Part shown: one piece after another, positions 44,257 to 52,094 of the stretch
Position numbering within the stretch: position 1 is the first letter of the stretch
Layout: every line of letters starts with the position of its first letter
Assembly (NCBI GenBank): GCA_035504215.1
Contig: DATJSI010000043.1
Span: 1 to 58,150 of the forward strand
Length of the DNA stretch: 58,150 nucleotides
Source: Mycobacteriales bacterium
GTDB lineage: Bacteria > Actinomycetota > Actinomycetes > JAFAQI01
Direction of reading: 5' to 3'
The notes under the pieces: model-generated
Seen by the model: the letters and a program-made list of their open reading frames with translations, nothing else
Told to the model about the DNA's origin: nothing
Database searches by the model: none
Position numbers and translations under genes: made by a program

Positions 44257-45345
44257 ATGGGGATCCCCACCTGGTGGCGGAACCGACGGCACGACGACCC
44301 GGCGGTGTCGTCGGATCGGCGTGCGGTCCGCCAGGCAGCGGTGCTGTTCATCGCGGCTGGCGCGATCGGGTTGATCACCGACTTCATGCCGGGCGCGGTC
44401 GGGCCAGGGAACAAGTTCCTGGATGCGTTGAACCTGATCGTGGGCCTGCTCGCATTGACCCGGCTGTCCAACCGAGTGACCGGCTACCGGGCGCTGGTCT
44501 TCCCGGCTTTCGGGATGGTCGTGATCGGGTTGAACAACGCCGCGGGCGCGCTACCCGCACCGACCTTGGGAATCTGGTTCGTGCTGATCTTCTTGTGGAT
44601 CGGTTCGTGGTATCCGCGGGGGATCTGCCTGCTGGCGAGCCCGTTCGCGGCAGCGGCCTACCTGGCGCCGTACGGGTTCGGTGCACCCCGCACGACCGGT
44701 GCCGTCGGCTCGGCGATGCTGGTGATCCCGGTCGCAGTCTTGGCCGGCGAGGTGATCGCAGCGAACGTCGCGCGGTCGCGGGCGCTGGCGCGCGAGCAGC
44801 AACGCGCGGTGGATGCGCTAGCTAAGGCGAACCTGACCGATGACCTGACCCAGCTCGGTAACCGCCGGTTCGGTAACCAGATCTTGGACGGGATCGAACC
44901 GGGTGACGCGTTGGCGTTGCTCGACCTTGACCATTTCAAGGCGATCAACGACCAGTACGGGCACGCCCGCGGCGACGTGGTCCTGCAGCAGCTCGGTGAC
45001 TATCTGCGGGCCATGGTGCGAAGCGAGGACGGGATCGCTCGGATGGGCGGCGAGGAGTTCATGGTGATCCTGCACGGGGTGACGCTTGGGCAGGCGTTCG
45101 ACTCGGTCGACCGGCTGATCCGCGGCTGGCGGGCGACCGGGCCGCTGAGCACCCTGAGTGCTGGCGTCGCGCTGCAGGCCGCGGGCCGCTCCCCGATCGA
45201 CACCTACCGCGACGCCGACAACGCCCTGTACGTGGCGAAGACCACCGGCCGGGACCGCACCGTCCTTCACGACGTCGCGGTAGCCGCCGCCTTGTTGGCT
45301 GAGGGTGGGGTGGACTCGCCGGCTGCGGGCACGCGCTCCGCGTAG
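44257..45345 (+). CDS. membrane diguanylate cyclase (GGDEF)
   Basis: 362 residues. Five to six transmembrane helices occupy about residues 25-170. A short coiled linker (REQQRAVDALAKAN) leads to the GGDEF domain: DDLTQLGNRRF, LLDLDHFKAINDQYGH and the active site MGGEEF near 270. An RxxD product-inhibition site (RSED) lies five residues before it, so an active, feedback-inhibited c-di-GMP synthase is expected. No N-terminal ligand domain is recognised. The gene stands alone. Confidence 0.88.
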   Translation: MGIPTWWRNRRHDDPAVSSDRRAVRQAAVLFIAAGAIGLITDFMPGAVGPGNKFLDALNLIVGLLALTRLSNRVTGYRALVFPAFGMVVIGLNNAAGALPAPTLGIWFVLIFLWIGSWYPRGICLLASPFAAAAYLAPYGFGAPRTTGAVGSAMLVIPVAVLAGEVIAANVARSRALAREQQRAVDALAKANLTDDLTQLGNRRFGNQILDGIEPGDALALLDLDHFKAINDQYGHARGDVVLQQLGDYLRAMVRSEDGIARMGGEEFMVILHGVTLGQAFDSVDRLIRGWRATGPLSTLSAGVALQAAGRSPIDTYRDADNALYVAKTTGRDRTVLHDVAVAAALLAEGGVDSPAAGTRSA

Positions 45346-45508
45346 TTGATGTCGCTCGCGAGACACGCTTGCAGTATCCGCAGGTATTGCGGTCGCGCTT
45401 GCGGCTCGCGGTTCCGTACCGGTCGCCCGCCTCCCGCCGCTGCTGGTAGTAGCCGCGAACCGCCGGTGAGGCGTTGATCAGCGGGGTGACCCAGAGGTGG
45501 ACCGTCAG
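45346..45508 (-). pseudogene. IS110-family transposase C-terminal remnant
   Basis: The minus strand reads HLWVTPLINASPAVRGYYQQ RREAGDRYG, matching the conserved NASPAVRAYY..RR..GD block of IS110/IS116 transposases. The alignment then shifts frame to a stretch like the family end (QYLRILQACLASDINYAE). There is no start, no catalytic DEDD part and no intact frame, so this is a decayed end of an element. No terminal repeats were found. Confidence 0.5.
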
Positions 45509-45688
45509 ACGAGCAACCGTCGCTTAGGGGCCCGGATCGGCTCTATCGTCCGAGCTAGGTACTCGGCTGACGGTGGGGACTGGCGAGCACCAGCTCCCCG
45601 ACCGCCAGCGGGCCATGCGGTGGCGGTCGGGGCGCACGCCGGCAGCCTTACCCCTTCAGTTCCAGCAGGTCTGGTCCTAGCCTGAATC
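45509..45688. other. non-coding stretch between IS remnant and VOC gene
   Basis: I see no gene here; the only signal is the -10-like TAGCCT at 45678-45683. Confidence 0.35.
45678..45683 (+). promoter_or_regulatory. -10 box (TAGCCT) before the VOC gene
   Basis: TAGCCT ends five bases before ATG 45689, and there is no ribosome site, indicating a leaderless message. Confidence 0.35.
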
Positions 45689-46033
45689 ATGCACATCATC
45701 GGACTGTCATTCGCTGGGACATCAACCCCCCAGCGCGAACAGATGACCGAATTCATGGTGTCTGTACTCGGCGTCGAGCGCGCTGAGATCACCGGGGTAG
45801 AAGCCGACCTGTTCTGCTTGGCCGACGGCAGCCTGTTCGCCGTTGCGGCACCGGACACGATGGGGCCATCCGCTCGAGCCATTGGCTTCCTCGTCGATGA
45901 CCTCGACGCCGCGATTTCAGACCTCCGAGACCACGGCATCTACACCGACGAGATCGTGACCAACGATCTCAACCGCTATGTGCACTTCACGGCACCGGAC
46001 GGTCATCTCTACGAACTCGTCGAACCTTGCTAG
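45689..46033 (+). CDS. VOC (glyoxalase/bleomycin resistance-like) family protein
   Basis: 114 residues, a single VOC module: an N-terminal beta-alpha unit (FMVSVLGVERAEI, LFCLADGSLFAVAAP) and the second half AIGFLVDDLDAAISDLRDHGI ending in YVHFTAPDGHLYELVEP with the metal-type Glu. The substrate cannot be predicted. The start is supported by a -10 box directly upstream (leaderless). Confidence 0.8.
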   Translation: MHIIGLSFAGTSTPQREQMTEFMVSVLGVERAEITGVEADLFCLADGSLFAVAAPDTMGPSARAIGFLVDDLDAAISDLRDHGIYTDEIVTNDLNRYVHFTAPDGHLYELVEPC

Positions 46034-46205
46034 TCCTGGACCAACGCGAACGTCGGTTCTGCAGTACTTGCCTTTGCGCGCCGCGGGCGGTGGTCATCGA
46101 GAAGCAGTCAGGACTTCAGATCGTCCGGGTGGCGGAAGCCGAACGGGATCGACGCCTCTGGCCAGTTGACGGCCCTGCAAATGAGCTGCCGCTACCGGCT
46201 GTGGG

Positions 46206-47711
46206 TTATGACGCGCGCAACGCGCCGGGATGAGCGATCTTGCTCGCGAGCGCGGCAGAGTAAGGCACCGCCGTGCCTTTGCCGGCGTGCTTCGCCGCGT
46301 ACATTGCGAGGTCGGCGCGTCTGAGCATGTCCGTCGCATCGACGGGTGCCTCGGCTGATGTGAGGGTCGCGACGCCGATGCTCGCCCGAACGGACAGCTG
46401 AAGACCCGCGATCGCGATCGGCTGGTCGAGGCTGTGCAGGAGGCGCTGCGCAGTCTCCAGCGTTGCCTCGCCTTCCTCGATCAAGATCGCGAACTCATCG
46501 CCGCCGAGGCGCGCGACCGTATCGCCTGTTCGAACGGTTGTGCAGATACGCTCGCTGACGCGCACGAGCAACTCGTCCCCGCACGGGTGTCCGAGGGTGT
46601 CGTTAACCGTCTTGAAGTCGTCGAGGTCGACCAGCAAAACAGAGACAGTTCGGCCGTCTCGTCTGTGCAACTCGAGGGCATGGGCGAGACGGTCATTGAA
46701 CAGGGCACGGTTGGCCAAGCCGGTCAGCACGTCGTGAAGCGCCTGGTGGCTGATGCGGTTCATGAGGGTGCGGTTGTCAAGCAGAACAAGCACCTGACGA
46801 CTAACCAGCGCGACCGCGAGCAGAGCCGCGGCCCACGCGGTGGTGGGATCGAGCTTCCTAGTAGACACCTGGTTCAACACGATCGCGATCGCCGCGGTCG
46901 CGGGCAGATAGGGCAGCAACAGTGCCGTGCGCGGCGCGAGCGCCGTGACGGCGTCATCCTGGACCGTGTCGTCGACGACGGCCGCGACCGCGATCACCAG
47001 GAATCCCGCGACCCATCCCGTGTCGATGAGGTTGACCGCGCCGTAATGCCCGATCGCGGTGAGATAGGCGAAGCCGCTGTCGGCAACCGACAGGAAGGTA
47101 AGGCCCGCGACGGTGGTGACGAGGCCAGCCCGATGACCAGTCCGCGCGTAGCTGATGACCACGACCGCGACGGTGACAAGGACAAGGTCACTGACTGGGT
47201 AGGCCAGCGACACCACCGCCGCGAACCGGGTGTCTGCGCCCTCGCGGTACACCTCGCCGAGCGCGGTGATCCAAGTGATCAAGAACAACGAGGCGGATAC
47301 CAGCGCGGCGTCCAAGCCGACCCGGACCCTGCCTTGACCCGTGAAGGCGGCCGACGGGCGGGTCAACAGACCAGCGAGCGCGAGCACGGGGAAGAGCAGG
47401 AACCCCGCATCCGCTAGGGATGGGAAGGGCGTCTCGCGACCAACCAGAAGTTCGTAGTAGCACCAGATGGCCTCTCCGCCCGCCCATGCTGCGCAGCCCG
47501 CGGCGAACAGCGCCCATGACCTCCGGTAGCGGCGAGCGGCTCGATGCGCTCGCCAGGCCCCGGCAGCTGCTGCCACACCGGCTGCGACCATCTGGGCGAT
47601 GTCATCGACACCCCGGGTGAAGGAGACGCCACGCGGGCGCAGGACGATGTCAGCGACGAACGCGGTGACGAGCACCGCGCACGCTGTCGGCGCCCAGCGA
47701 CGTCCATGCAT
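46206..47711 (-). CDS. membrane diguanylate cyclase (GGDEF) with large membrane sensor
   Basis: 501 residues. About nine to ten transmembrane helices span residues 10-320, then a GGDEF domain: HDVLTGLANRALFNDRL, VLLVDLDDFKTVNDTLGH and ARLGGDEFAIL near 425. RTGD, an intact RxxD I-site, precedes it. No EAL domain is present. ATG 47711 removes a Pro/Arg-rich upstream reading and places the protein start just before the first helix, although its ribosome site is weak. It is likely to synthesise c-di-GMP in response to a membrane signal. Confidence 0.85.
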   Translation of the reverse strand: MHGRRWAPTACAVLVTAFVADIVLRPRGVSFTRGVDDIAQMVAAGVAAAAGAWRAHRAARRYRRSWALFAAGCAAWAGGEAIWCYYELLVGRETPFPSLADAGFLLFPVLALAGLLTRPSAAFTGQGRVRVGLDAALVSASLFLITWITALGEVYREGADTRFAAVVSLAYPVSDLVLVTVAVVVISYARTGHRAGLVTTVAGLTFLSVADSGFAYLTAIGHYGAVNLIDTGWVAGFLVIAVAAVVDDTVQDDAVTALAPRTALLLPYLPATAAIAIVLNQVSTRKLDPTTAWAAALLAVALVSRQVLVLLDNRTLMNRISHQALHDVLTGLANRALFNDRLAHALELHRRDGRTVSVLLVDLDDFKTVNDTLGHPCGDELLVRVSERICTTVRTGDTVARLGGDEFAILIEEGEATLETAQRLLHSLDQPIAIAGLQLSVRASIGVATLTSAEAPVDATDMLRRADLAMYAAKHAGKGTAVPYSAALASKIAHPGALRAS

Positions 47712-47992
47712 GCCACCAACATCGGCAGGAGGACGGCACGCTCTATAGCCCGATTGCACTGCTACCCCCGCCAAATGGCGCGGCCGGCGGCCTGAAATAG
47801 CTTGCCCCCGATGCGCCAAGACCGTGCTGCCGGGTCTCGGTTACGTCGGGGGCGCTCTCTTGCCTGTGAGGGGTCGCGTCGGCGACGGAGGACCCCGATG
47901 CGACCGTTCTCGTGCCCGACAGCCGGGTCATCCGCCTCCGAGATTCTCAGGAATCCGTCTCCCGCTATCGGACGGATTGCTACGTTTGCGGA

Positions 47993-48622
47993 GTGTCCGA
48001 ATCAGGCGAATTAGATGCATGGCTGGCGCGCCTGACGGCGGCAGAGTCGGACCTCGCTGACCGGGAATCCGCAACTCAAGAGGCGGAGCTGAGTCCCGAG
48101 GAGCGGCGAGCATTCGCGGAAGAGCACGAGAAGCTGGCCGCTGACCGCGACGCTCTGGCCGACGCGTACGACAACGCTGCGAGCTATCGGGACACCGCTG
48201 GTTTCGCTCGCGACGTCTACGGCTCGGAACGCGACCGTGACGCGCGCCGCCGGTTTCAAGACCTCGACCCGGGCTGGTCCGACCGGGTCACGGCAGGTGA
48301 GGACCGTGATCTCGCCGCGGGTGACCGGGCGGACGCGGGTGATGATCGAGCGCGCAGCGCAGCGGACCGGCTCAGAGCGGCGGCCGAGCGGCAGAGAGCC
48401 CGGGTTCACACCGAGGGCCTTGAACGAGAGATCGCGTTGCTGCGGGAAGCACTCACGGCGCGGCAGTTGATTGGGCGAGCCGAAGGACTACTGATGGCTC
48501 GCCACAACCTTGGTGAGCCAGCCGCCTCCAAACTCCTCACCCGACTCGGGGCCGAACTCGAGCTCGATCGGACCGCGATAGCAGTAGGGATCCTCAGCGA
48601 GCACGCGTCGCAGCGACCGTAG
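47993..48622 (+). CDS. ANTAR-domain RNA-binding protein with charged repeats
   Basis: 209 residues. The N-terminal 150 residues are a very charged helical region with recurring D-R-D/A-A-D motifs (EDRDLAAGDRADAGDDR). The last 60 form an ANTAR domain: ALTARQLIGRAEGLLMARHNLGEPAASKLL. ANTAR domains bind paired hairpins in nascent RNA and prevent termination. No receiver domain is attached. GTG 47993 sits seven bases after a TACGTT -10-like box (leaderless); GTG 47912 is a longer alternative. Confidence 0.7.
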   Translation: MSESGELDAWLARLTAAESDLADRESATQEAELSPEERRAFAEEHEKLAADRDALADAYDNAASYRDTAGFARDVYGSERDRDARRRFQDLDPGWSDRVTAGEDRDLAAGDRADAGDDRARSAADRLRAAAERQRARVHTEGLEREIALLREALTARQLIGRAEGLLMARHNLGEPAASKLLTRLGAELELDRTAIAVGILSEHASQRP

Positions 48623-48731
48623 CAGGCGTTCTTTGAAGTGCTGGCTCAATCAAGCAGTGCTGGAAGCCTCTGGCCATCGTCAGCGCCTGTGCCCAGCATG
48701 ACGAATCTGGCAGGAGTGTTGGCACAGAGTC

Positions 48732-48989
48732 CTAGCTACCCACCCTCGATCGTCGTCTGACGATGTCGGCGCAGATCCCGCAGGCCCGCCCTGTTCCAGG
48801 CCATGGTTCCCGGTAGTCATTCGCGATCTGGACATTGCAGAGGGTGCGGCTTGAGCCGGTTTCGACCGCGTGCCCGACACCAACGGTTTCGTGACGGTAG
48901 TGGACAACCGTCTTGTCGGCGATCAGGCGGTCGTATGGCTCCTGGACGTGCTCCCACGCCATCTGCACAGGCGCAGTGTGCTCTCCCAC
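48732..48989 (-). CDS. small hypothetical protein with Cys pairs
   Basis: 85 residues. HYRHETVGVGHAVETG is followed by SRTLCNVQIANDYREPWPGT and RACGICADIVRRR. The spacing C...W.P...C..C recalls short actinobacterial zinc-ribbon-like proteins. The start is unsure: GTG 48989, or ATG 48962 which trims nine residues. No function can be given. Confidence 0.45.
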   Translation of the reverse strand: MGEHTAPVQMAWEHVQEPYDRLIADKTVVHYRHETVGVGHAVETGSSRTLCNVQIANDYREPWPGTGRACGICADIVRRRSRVGS

Positions 48990-49063
48990 GCTTACCTGAT
49001 CAAGAAACCCCCGACTGCCTGACGTCCGGCTTGTTCGAGTTCGCTCCCGGTGCCCCCGAAGGA

Positions 49064-49183
49064 TCAGCGCGAGGCGACAATCGCGACCGCAACGACAATG
49101 AGGATCATGGCGATGATCGGCCAGACCGGAACGTAGCTCAGTTTCCGGCGCTGGTTACGTTCCGCCTTGGACGGGCTCGGCAT
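49064..49183 (-). CDS. 39-residue single-pass membrane protein
   Basis: Begins MPSPSKAERNQRRKLSYVPV, then one hydrophobic helix (WPIIAMILIVVAVAIVAS) and a final Arg. The positive-inside N-terminus and clean helix make this a believable small membrane protein. GTG 49192 is an alternative start. No strong ribosome site is seen. Confidence 0.5.
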   Translation of the reverse strand: MPSPSKAERNQRRKLSYVPVWPIIAMILIVVAVAIVASR

Positions 49184-49351
49184 CCGCTGCACGATGCTCG
49201 GTCTACCCGATGGCGCTGGTCGGCAACCGTCGGTGGCCCTGGCTTGCCAGGCTAGGTGGTCGACAAAGGCCGCATGCGCATGAACCTTCCGCTGGGCGCG
49301 CCCGGTCGACGCGTCGCCCCATGACCCATTTCCAGCCGGCTCAACCTAGCT

Positions 49352-49831
49352 ATGCGTTGCACCGGTGTCAGCAAAACGCTGCAGAAGCGGTCGGCGTACC
49401 TAGGAGGCAGCTCGCGGCGAGGACGCGCGCTCGCGACCAGCTCACCCACGTTGCCTTATGCGGCCGGGTTCGACACCACCACCTATGCACCGGTCATCCA
49501 GCGGTTCAACGGCACGACCTGGTCTGCCGCGACGTTGACCAAGAAGGCCAAACACCCAGATCAGCTGGAAGGGCTCACGATGCATGGTCGGTCGGCGTGG
49601 ACAGTCGGCATCCACAACGGCAGCGAACCTGAGATCCTGCATACAGCCGGGGGGGTTTGGACGGTTGAGCAAACCCTCAAGAGCGGCGACACCCTGAGCG
49701 CGATCAGCGCCGCGTCCAGGAAACACGCCTACGCCGCCGGCAGCTACCTGAACAAGACCGACATGGCCCGACGAACCCACCTCGAGTACTTCAACGGCCA
49801 CTCGTGGAAGGCCGAGCCCTCCAAGGTCTAA
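49352..49831 (+). CDS. propeller-repeat fragment without signal peptide
   Basis: From about residue 35 the product reads as two to three repeats of the type AAGF....APVIQRFNGTTWSAA...AWTVG, close in style to the repeats of the secreted protein at 24312-25433. The first 35 residues are basic and not signal-like, so the gene looks like a truncated, possibly dead, piece of a secreted propeller protein. The true start, if any, is unclear. Confidence 0.4.
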   Translation: MRCTGVSKTLQKRSAYLGGSSRRGRALATSSPTLPYAAGFDTTTYAPVIQRFNGTTWSAATLTKKAKHPDQLEGLTMHGRSAWTVGIHNGSEPEILHTAGGVWTVEQTLKSGDTLSAISAASRKHAYAAGSYLNKTDMARRTHLEYFNGHSWKAEPSKV

Positions 49832-50092
49832 GCACTGGTCGTTGGAATTGCCGTCAGCTCGCCCATCAGATGTCGTAATACAGTCGCAGGGCGCCGGCGA
49901 TGCGCGTCTGACCTGCGGTTTCGCTTCAGCGGTCGACGGCTGGATGTTCTCTGGATGTTCTGGGAGCGCTCTGAGAGTGTCCCTTGGTCGCCGCGTCGCC
50001 GGCGCGACCGCTAGCTGAAACCGAGTGGTCAGGTCCGGCAAATGATGTGGGAGCGATTCAGCCTTCACTGTGGTGGGTGTCGCAAAATGGCG
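49832..50092. other. intergenic stretch with direct repeats
   Basis: No gene is seen. It holds the right 19-bp repeat copy and a tandem repeat of TGGATGTTCT (49941-49950 and 49952-49961) with 11-bp periodicity. Confidence 0.4.
49865..49883 (+). repeat. 19-bp direct repeat, right copy
   Basis: ATCAGATGTCGTAATACAG, one mismatch to the copy at 44063-44081, same orientation, 5.8 kb apart. Confidence 0.5.
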
Positions 50093-50557
50093 CTAGTTAT
50101 TCGCCTCGACAGGCTCGATCGCAACGTCCAGGTTGGCCTTCATGATCGGGAGGGTCACGCCGGTATAGCCGAGCCTCAGCGCGGTCGAATGGATTGCCTC
50201 ACGCAGGTTCGGCGTGATCATCATCAAGCCGACGTTCTCGGTGAAGCGCTGGACGACCGCCACACTCGGTTCAGGCCCCACGAAACTGAAGGCAAGGACC
50301 ATAGCGACTCGGACGTGAGCAACTGGCTCGCCATCATCGCCTTTCAGGGTCGCGGTGCACTCGAAGCGGAGAAACAGACTCTTGTCGACTACCGAGAAGT
50401 TCGATTCAAGCTCGTAACTAGTGGTCGGTGCGGCTCCGGGACGCAGCCGATCGGCGTGCAGGTTCGTGGTGTCGATTCCAAGGAGTTGGCTCCCATGGAT
50501 GAAGGCGTTGTACTCCTCAGCCGAGAACGGCACGAGCGGTTCTGCGTAGTTAGGCAC
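50093..50557 (-). CDS. SecB-like chaperone of a toxin-antitoxin-chaperone module
   Basis: 154 residues from a GTG start. The core matches the SecB fold: FSVVDKSLFLRFECTATLKG, then VAMVLAFSF, and the C-terminal ITPNLREAIHSTALRLGYTGVTLPIM, equivalent to the SecB PYLRE..... helix and LPP loop. Actinobacteria normally lack SecB for secretion; solitary SecB-like proteins such as Rv1957 guard a HigA-type antitoxin. Here the start overlaps the antitoxin stop by 8 bases, which strongly supports the same role. Confidence 0.75.
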   Translation of the reverse strand: MPNYAEPLVPFSAEEYNAFIHGSQLLGIDTTNLHADRLRPGAAPTTSYELESNFSVVDKSLFLRFECTATLKGDDGEPVAHVRVAMVLAFSFVGPEPSVAVVQRFTENVGLMMITPNLREAIHSTALRLGYTGVTLPIMKANLDVAIEPVEANN

Positions 50558-51182
50558 CGCGGACGACCTCCCACATCGGACTGTTAATCGCCTCTGCGGT
50601 GAACAGCCCGACTGGTCTCTCCACGGCCGCTCCTCCGACCTCGAAGGCAGCGCTCACGTCTGCGTCATTCGCCGGCTGAAAAACAGACTCAACAACCAGT
50701 CGGCCGGGCGTCATGCCGACGACGCTCGACTCGACAACGAGTGGTTGACCACTCGCCGGATAAACCATGTGCCAGATAATGGGCTCTCGACTGAGCTCTC
50801 TGCGCTGCCAACAGCACTCGACGTGCGCGCGACCCGGTTCTACCGGATGAACGGCCAGGCACGATTGGTAGCCCATCGCTCGCGTATACCGGCCGATTGT
50901 GGCAATGCGAAGGTTGCCATCGCCGTTGAGGACCTGCGAAACCGCGCTCTCAGACACGCCAAGCTCATCCGCGACCGCCGATGCCGTCATGCCGCTGGCA
51001 GCGAACGTCTTCTTCAAAACGCCCGACACTGTAATGGCAAGTTCGGCGGCTGCGAGCTCCTGCAACCCAGCCGGGGTACTGGCGTACTCGTCGAACATCG
51101 ACGGCTCGGCATTGCTGACCGCGCCGTCGCTACGTCGGCGGGGCGTGCGGCCAGAGCGAGGCGAGTGCTCAAGGTCTGTCAT
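50550..51182 (-). CDS. XRE-family antitoxin (HigA-like) with long C-terminal domain
   Basis: 210 residues. The HTH lies at about 65-105: MTASAVADELGVSESAVSQVL followed by NLRIATIGRYTRAMGY. The N-terminal 45 residues are polar. About 100 residues after the HTH (LAVHPVEPGRAHVECCW to the end) are beta-rich; in TAC antitoxins the region after the HTH carries the chaperone-addiction segment. The gene overlaps the toxin by 14 bases and the SecB gene by 8, so all three are one transcript. It probably represses the operon and neutralises the toxin. Confidence 0.75.
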   Translation of the reverse strand: MTDLEHSPRSGRTPRRRSDGAVSNAEPSMFDEYASTPAGLQELAAAELAITVSGVLKKTFAASGMTASAVADELGVSESAVSQVLNGDGNLRIATIGRYTRAMGYQSCLAVHPVEPGRAHVECCWQRRELSREPIIWHMVYPASGQPLVVESSVVGMTPGRLVVESVFQPANDADVSAAFEVGGAAVERPVGLFTAEAINSPMWEVVRGA

Positions 51183-51591
51183 GCGCGGCGTCTTCCTCGC
51201 GAATCTTCAACGCTTCCTGAACCTTCTCGGGTGGCGCAAGGTCGTCATCCTTCTCCCATGCACAGCCGAGGCGGAGAACTGCGTCCATCTCGGGATACCA
51301 CCATTTGTCGTCGGGATGGAACTTGCCTGGAGTCGTGCTGTTGAAATCCTTGACACGAGGCTTCGGTGTAAACGTGCCGTCACCTGGGGTATCCCAGTAG
51401 CTGAGGCGGCGATTGCTGTGCTTGAACTCCCACACGCCGTCGTCAAGATCGTTCACATCCGTCCGAGTAGACGGCTCGCCGAACTCAACGACGTGTTGGA
51501 TCTTCTTCAGAAGATAGGCATAGTCGTGGATTTGGTCCTGGTCCTTTGGTGGTTGGTAGCCCGGGTCGTCGCGACGCGCCCCGTTCCGCAT
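51169..51591 (-). CDS. HigB/RelE-like toxin of the TAC module (start uncertain)
   Basis: 140 residues from ATG 51591. HigB/RelE-like pattern: AYLLKKIQHVVEFGEPSTR, then LDDGVWEFKHSNRRLSYWDT and a C-terminal CAWEKDDDLAPPEKVQEALK resembling the family tail (F.KK...P..E...A). An insert of about 35 residues (PKPRVKDFNSTTPGKFHPDD) separates the last two blocks. The frame stays open upstream with GTG 51813 (214 residues) or GTG 51918, but that part has weak codon bias and contains a dyad at 51699-51716. Related HigB toxins attack mRNA. Confidence 0.6.
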   Translation of the reverse strand: MRNGARRDDPGYQPPKDQDQIHDYAYLLKKIQHVVEFGEPSTRTDVNDLDDGVWEFKHSNRRLSYWDTPGDGTFTPKPRVKDFNSTTPGKFHPDDKWWYPEMDAVLRLGCAWEKDDDLAPPEKVQEALKIREEDAAHDRP

Positions 51592-52094
51592 CGCTGTGAT
51601 GTACTCGCGCGCCGGCGAGGAACGATCAGCACGTACGGCGCACTCTGCGGCGTCATGGATGGCCCTTCCGCTACCTCTGTACACCACGTCTCGACTGACT
51701 TTAGCAAACACTAAAGCAAGAGTCACCGGGTTCACCTGAACGGGCTCTACGCCCGCGGTGGAATCAGGCGGGCCTGTGATCGACCCCTCGTCATCCTTAT
51801 ACACCTCGGCCACGCGGCGCACAGTACGCCGCGATCTCCCGCGCCAGTGTGATTTCTCGCGGGTATGTCGCTGGCGACAGATCACCCACCCGCGATGAAT
51901 GCACCCGGAAGCCATCACTTCGCGTGTGAACGTTCGCAGAATGCAGCCGACAACGCGAGATGGGTAGCCTCTGCATCGAAAGGTTGTGGATGTACGACGT
52001 CGTCGGAGAGTGCGGTCGACCGGTCACCGATCCCGAGACTTGACAATCCTGACGGGGTGCTCGATCGAGCCAAAATTCCCCGCGACCTCCCCAG
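51592..52094 (-). other. leader region of the TAC operon, possibly coding for a toxin extension
   Basis: If the toxin starts at 51591 this 503-base stretch is the operon leader; if at GTG 51813 its 3' half is coding. It contains the 51699-51716 dyad and no other gene that I can support on either strand. Confidence 0.4.
51699..51716. promoter_or_regulatory. inverted repeat CTTTAG-N6-CTAAAG, candidate antitoxin operator
   Basis: A perfect 6-bp dyad with 6-base spacer in an AT-rich patch, 108 bases upstream of the toxin ATG 51591. XRE-type antitoxins often bind dyads of this size at their own promoter. Confidence 0.45.

Noticed and set aside
46027-46233. Short plus-strand frame between VOC and GGDEF genes
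   Set aside because: No ribosome site, no recognisable fold, and it overlaps the end of the GGDEF gene.
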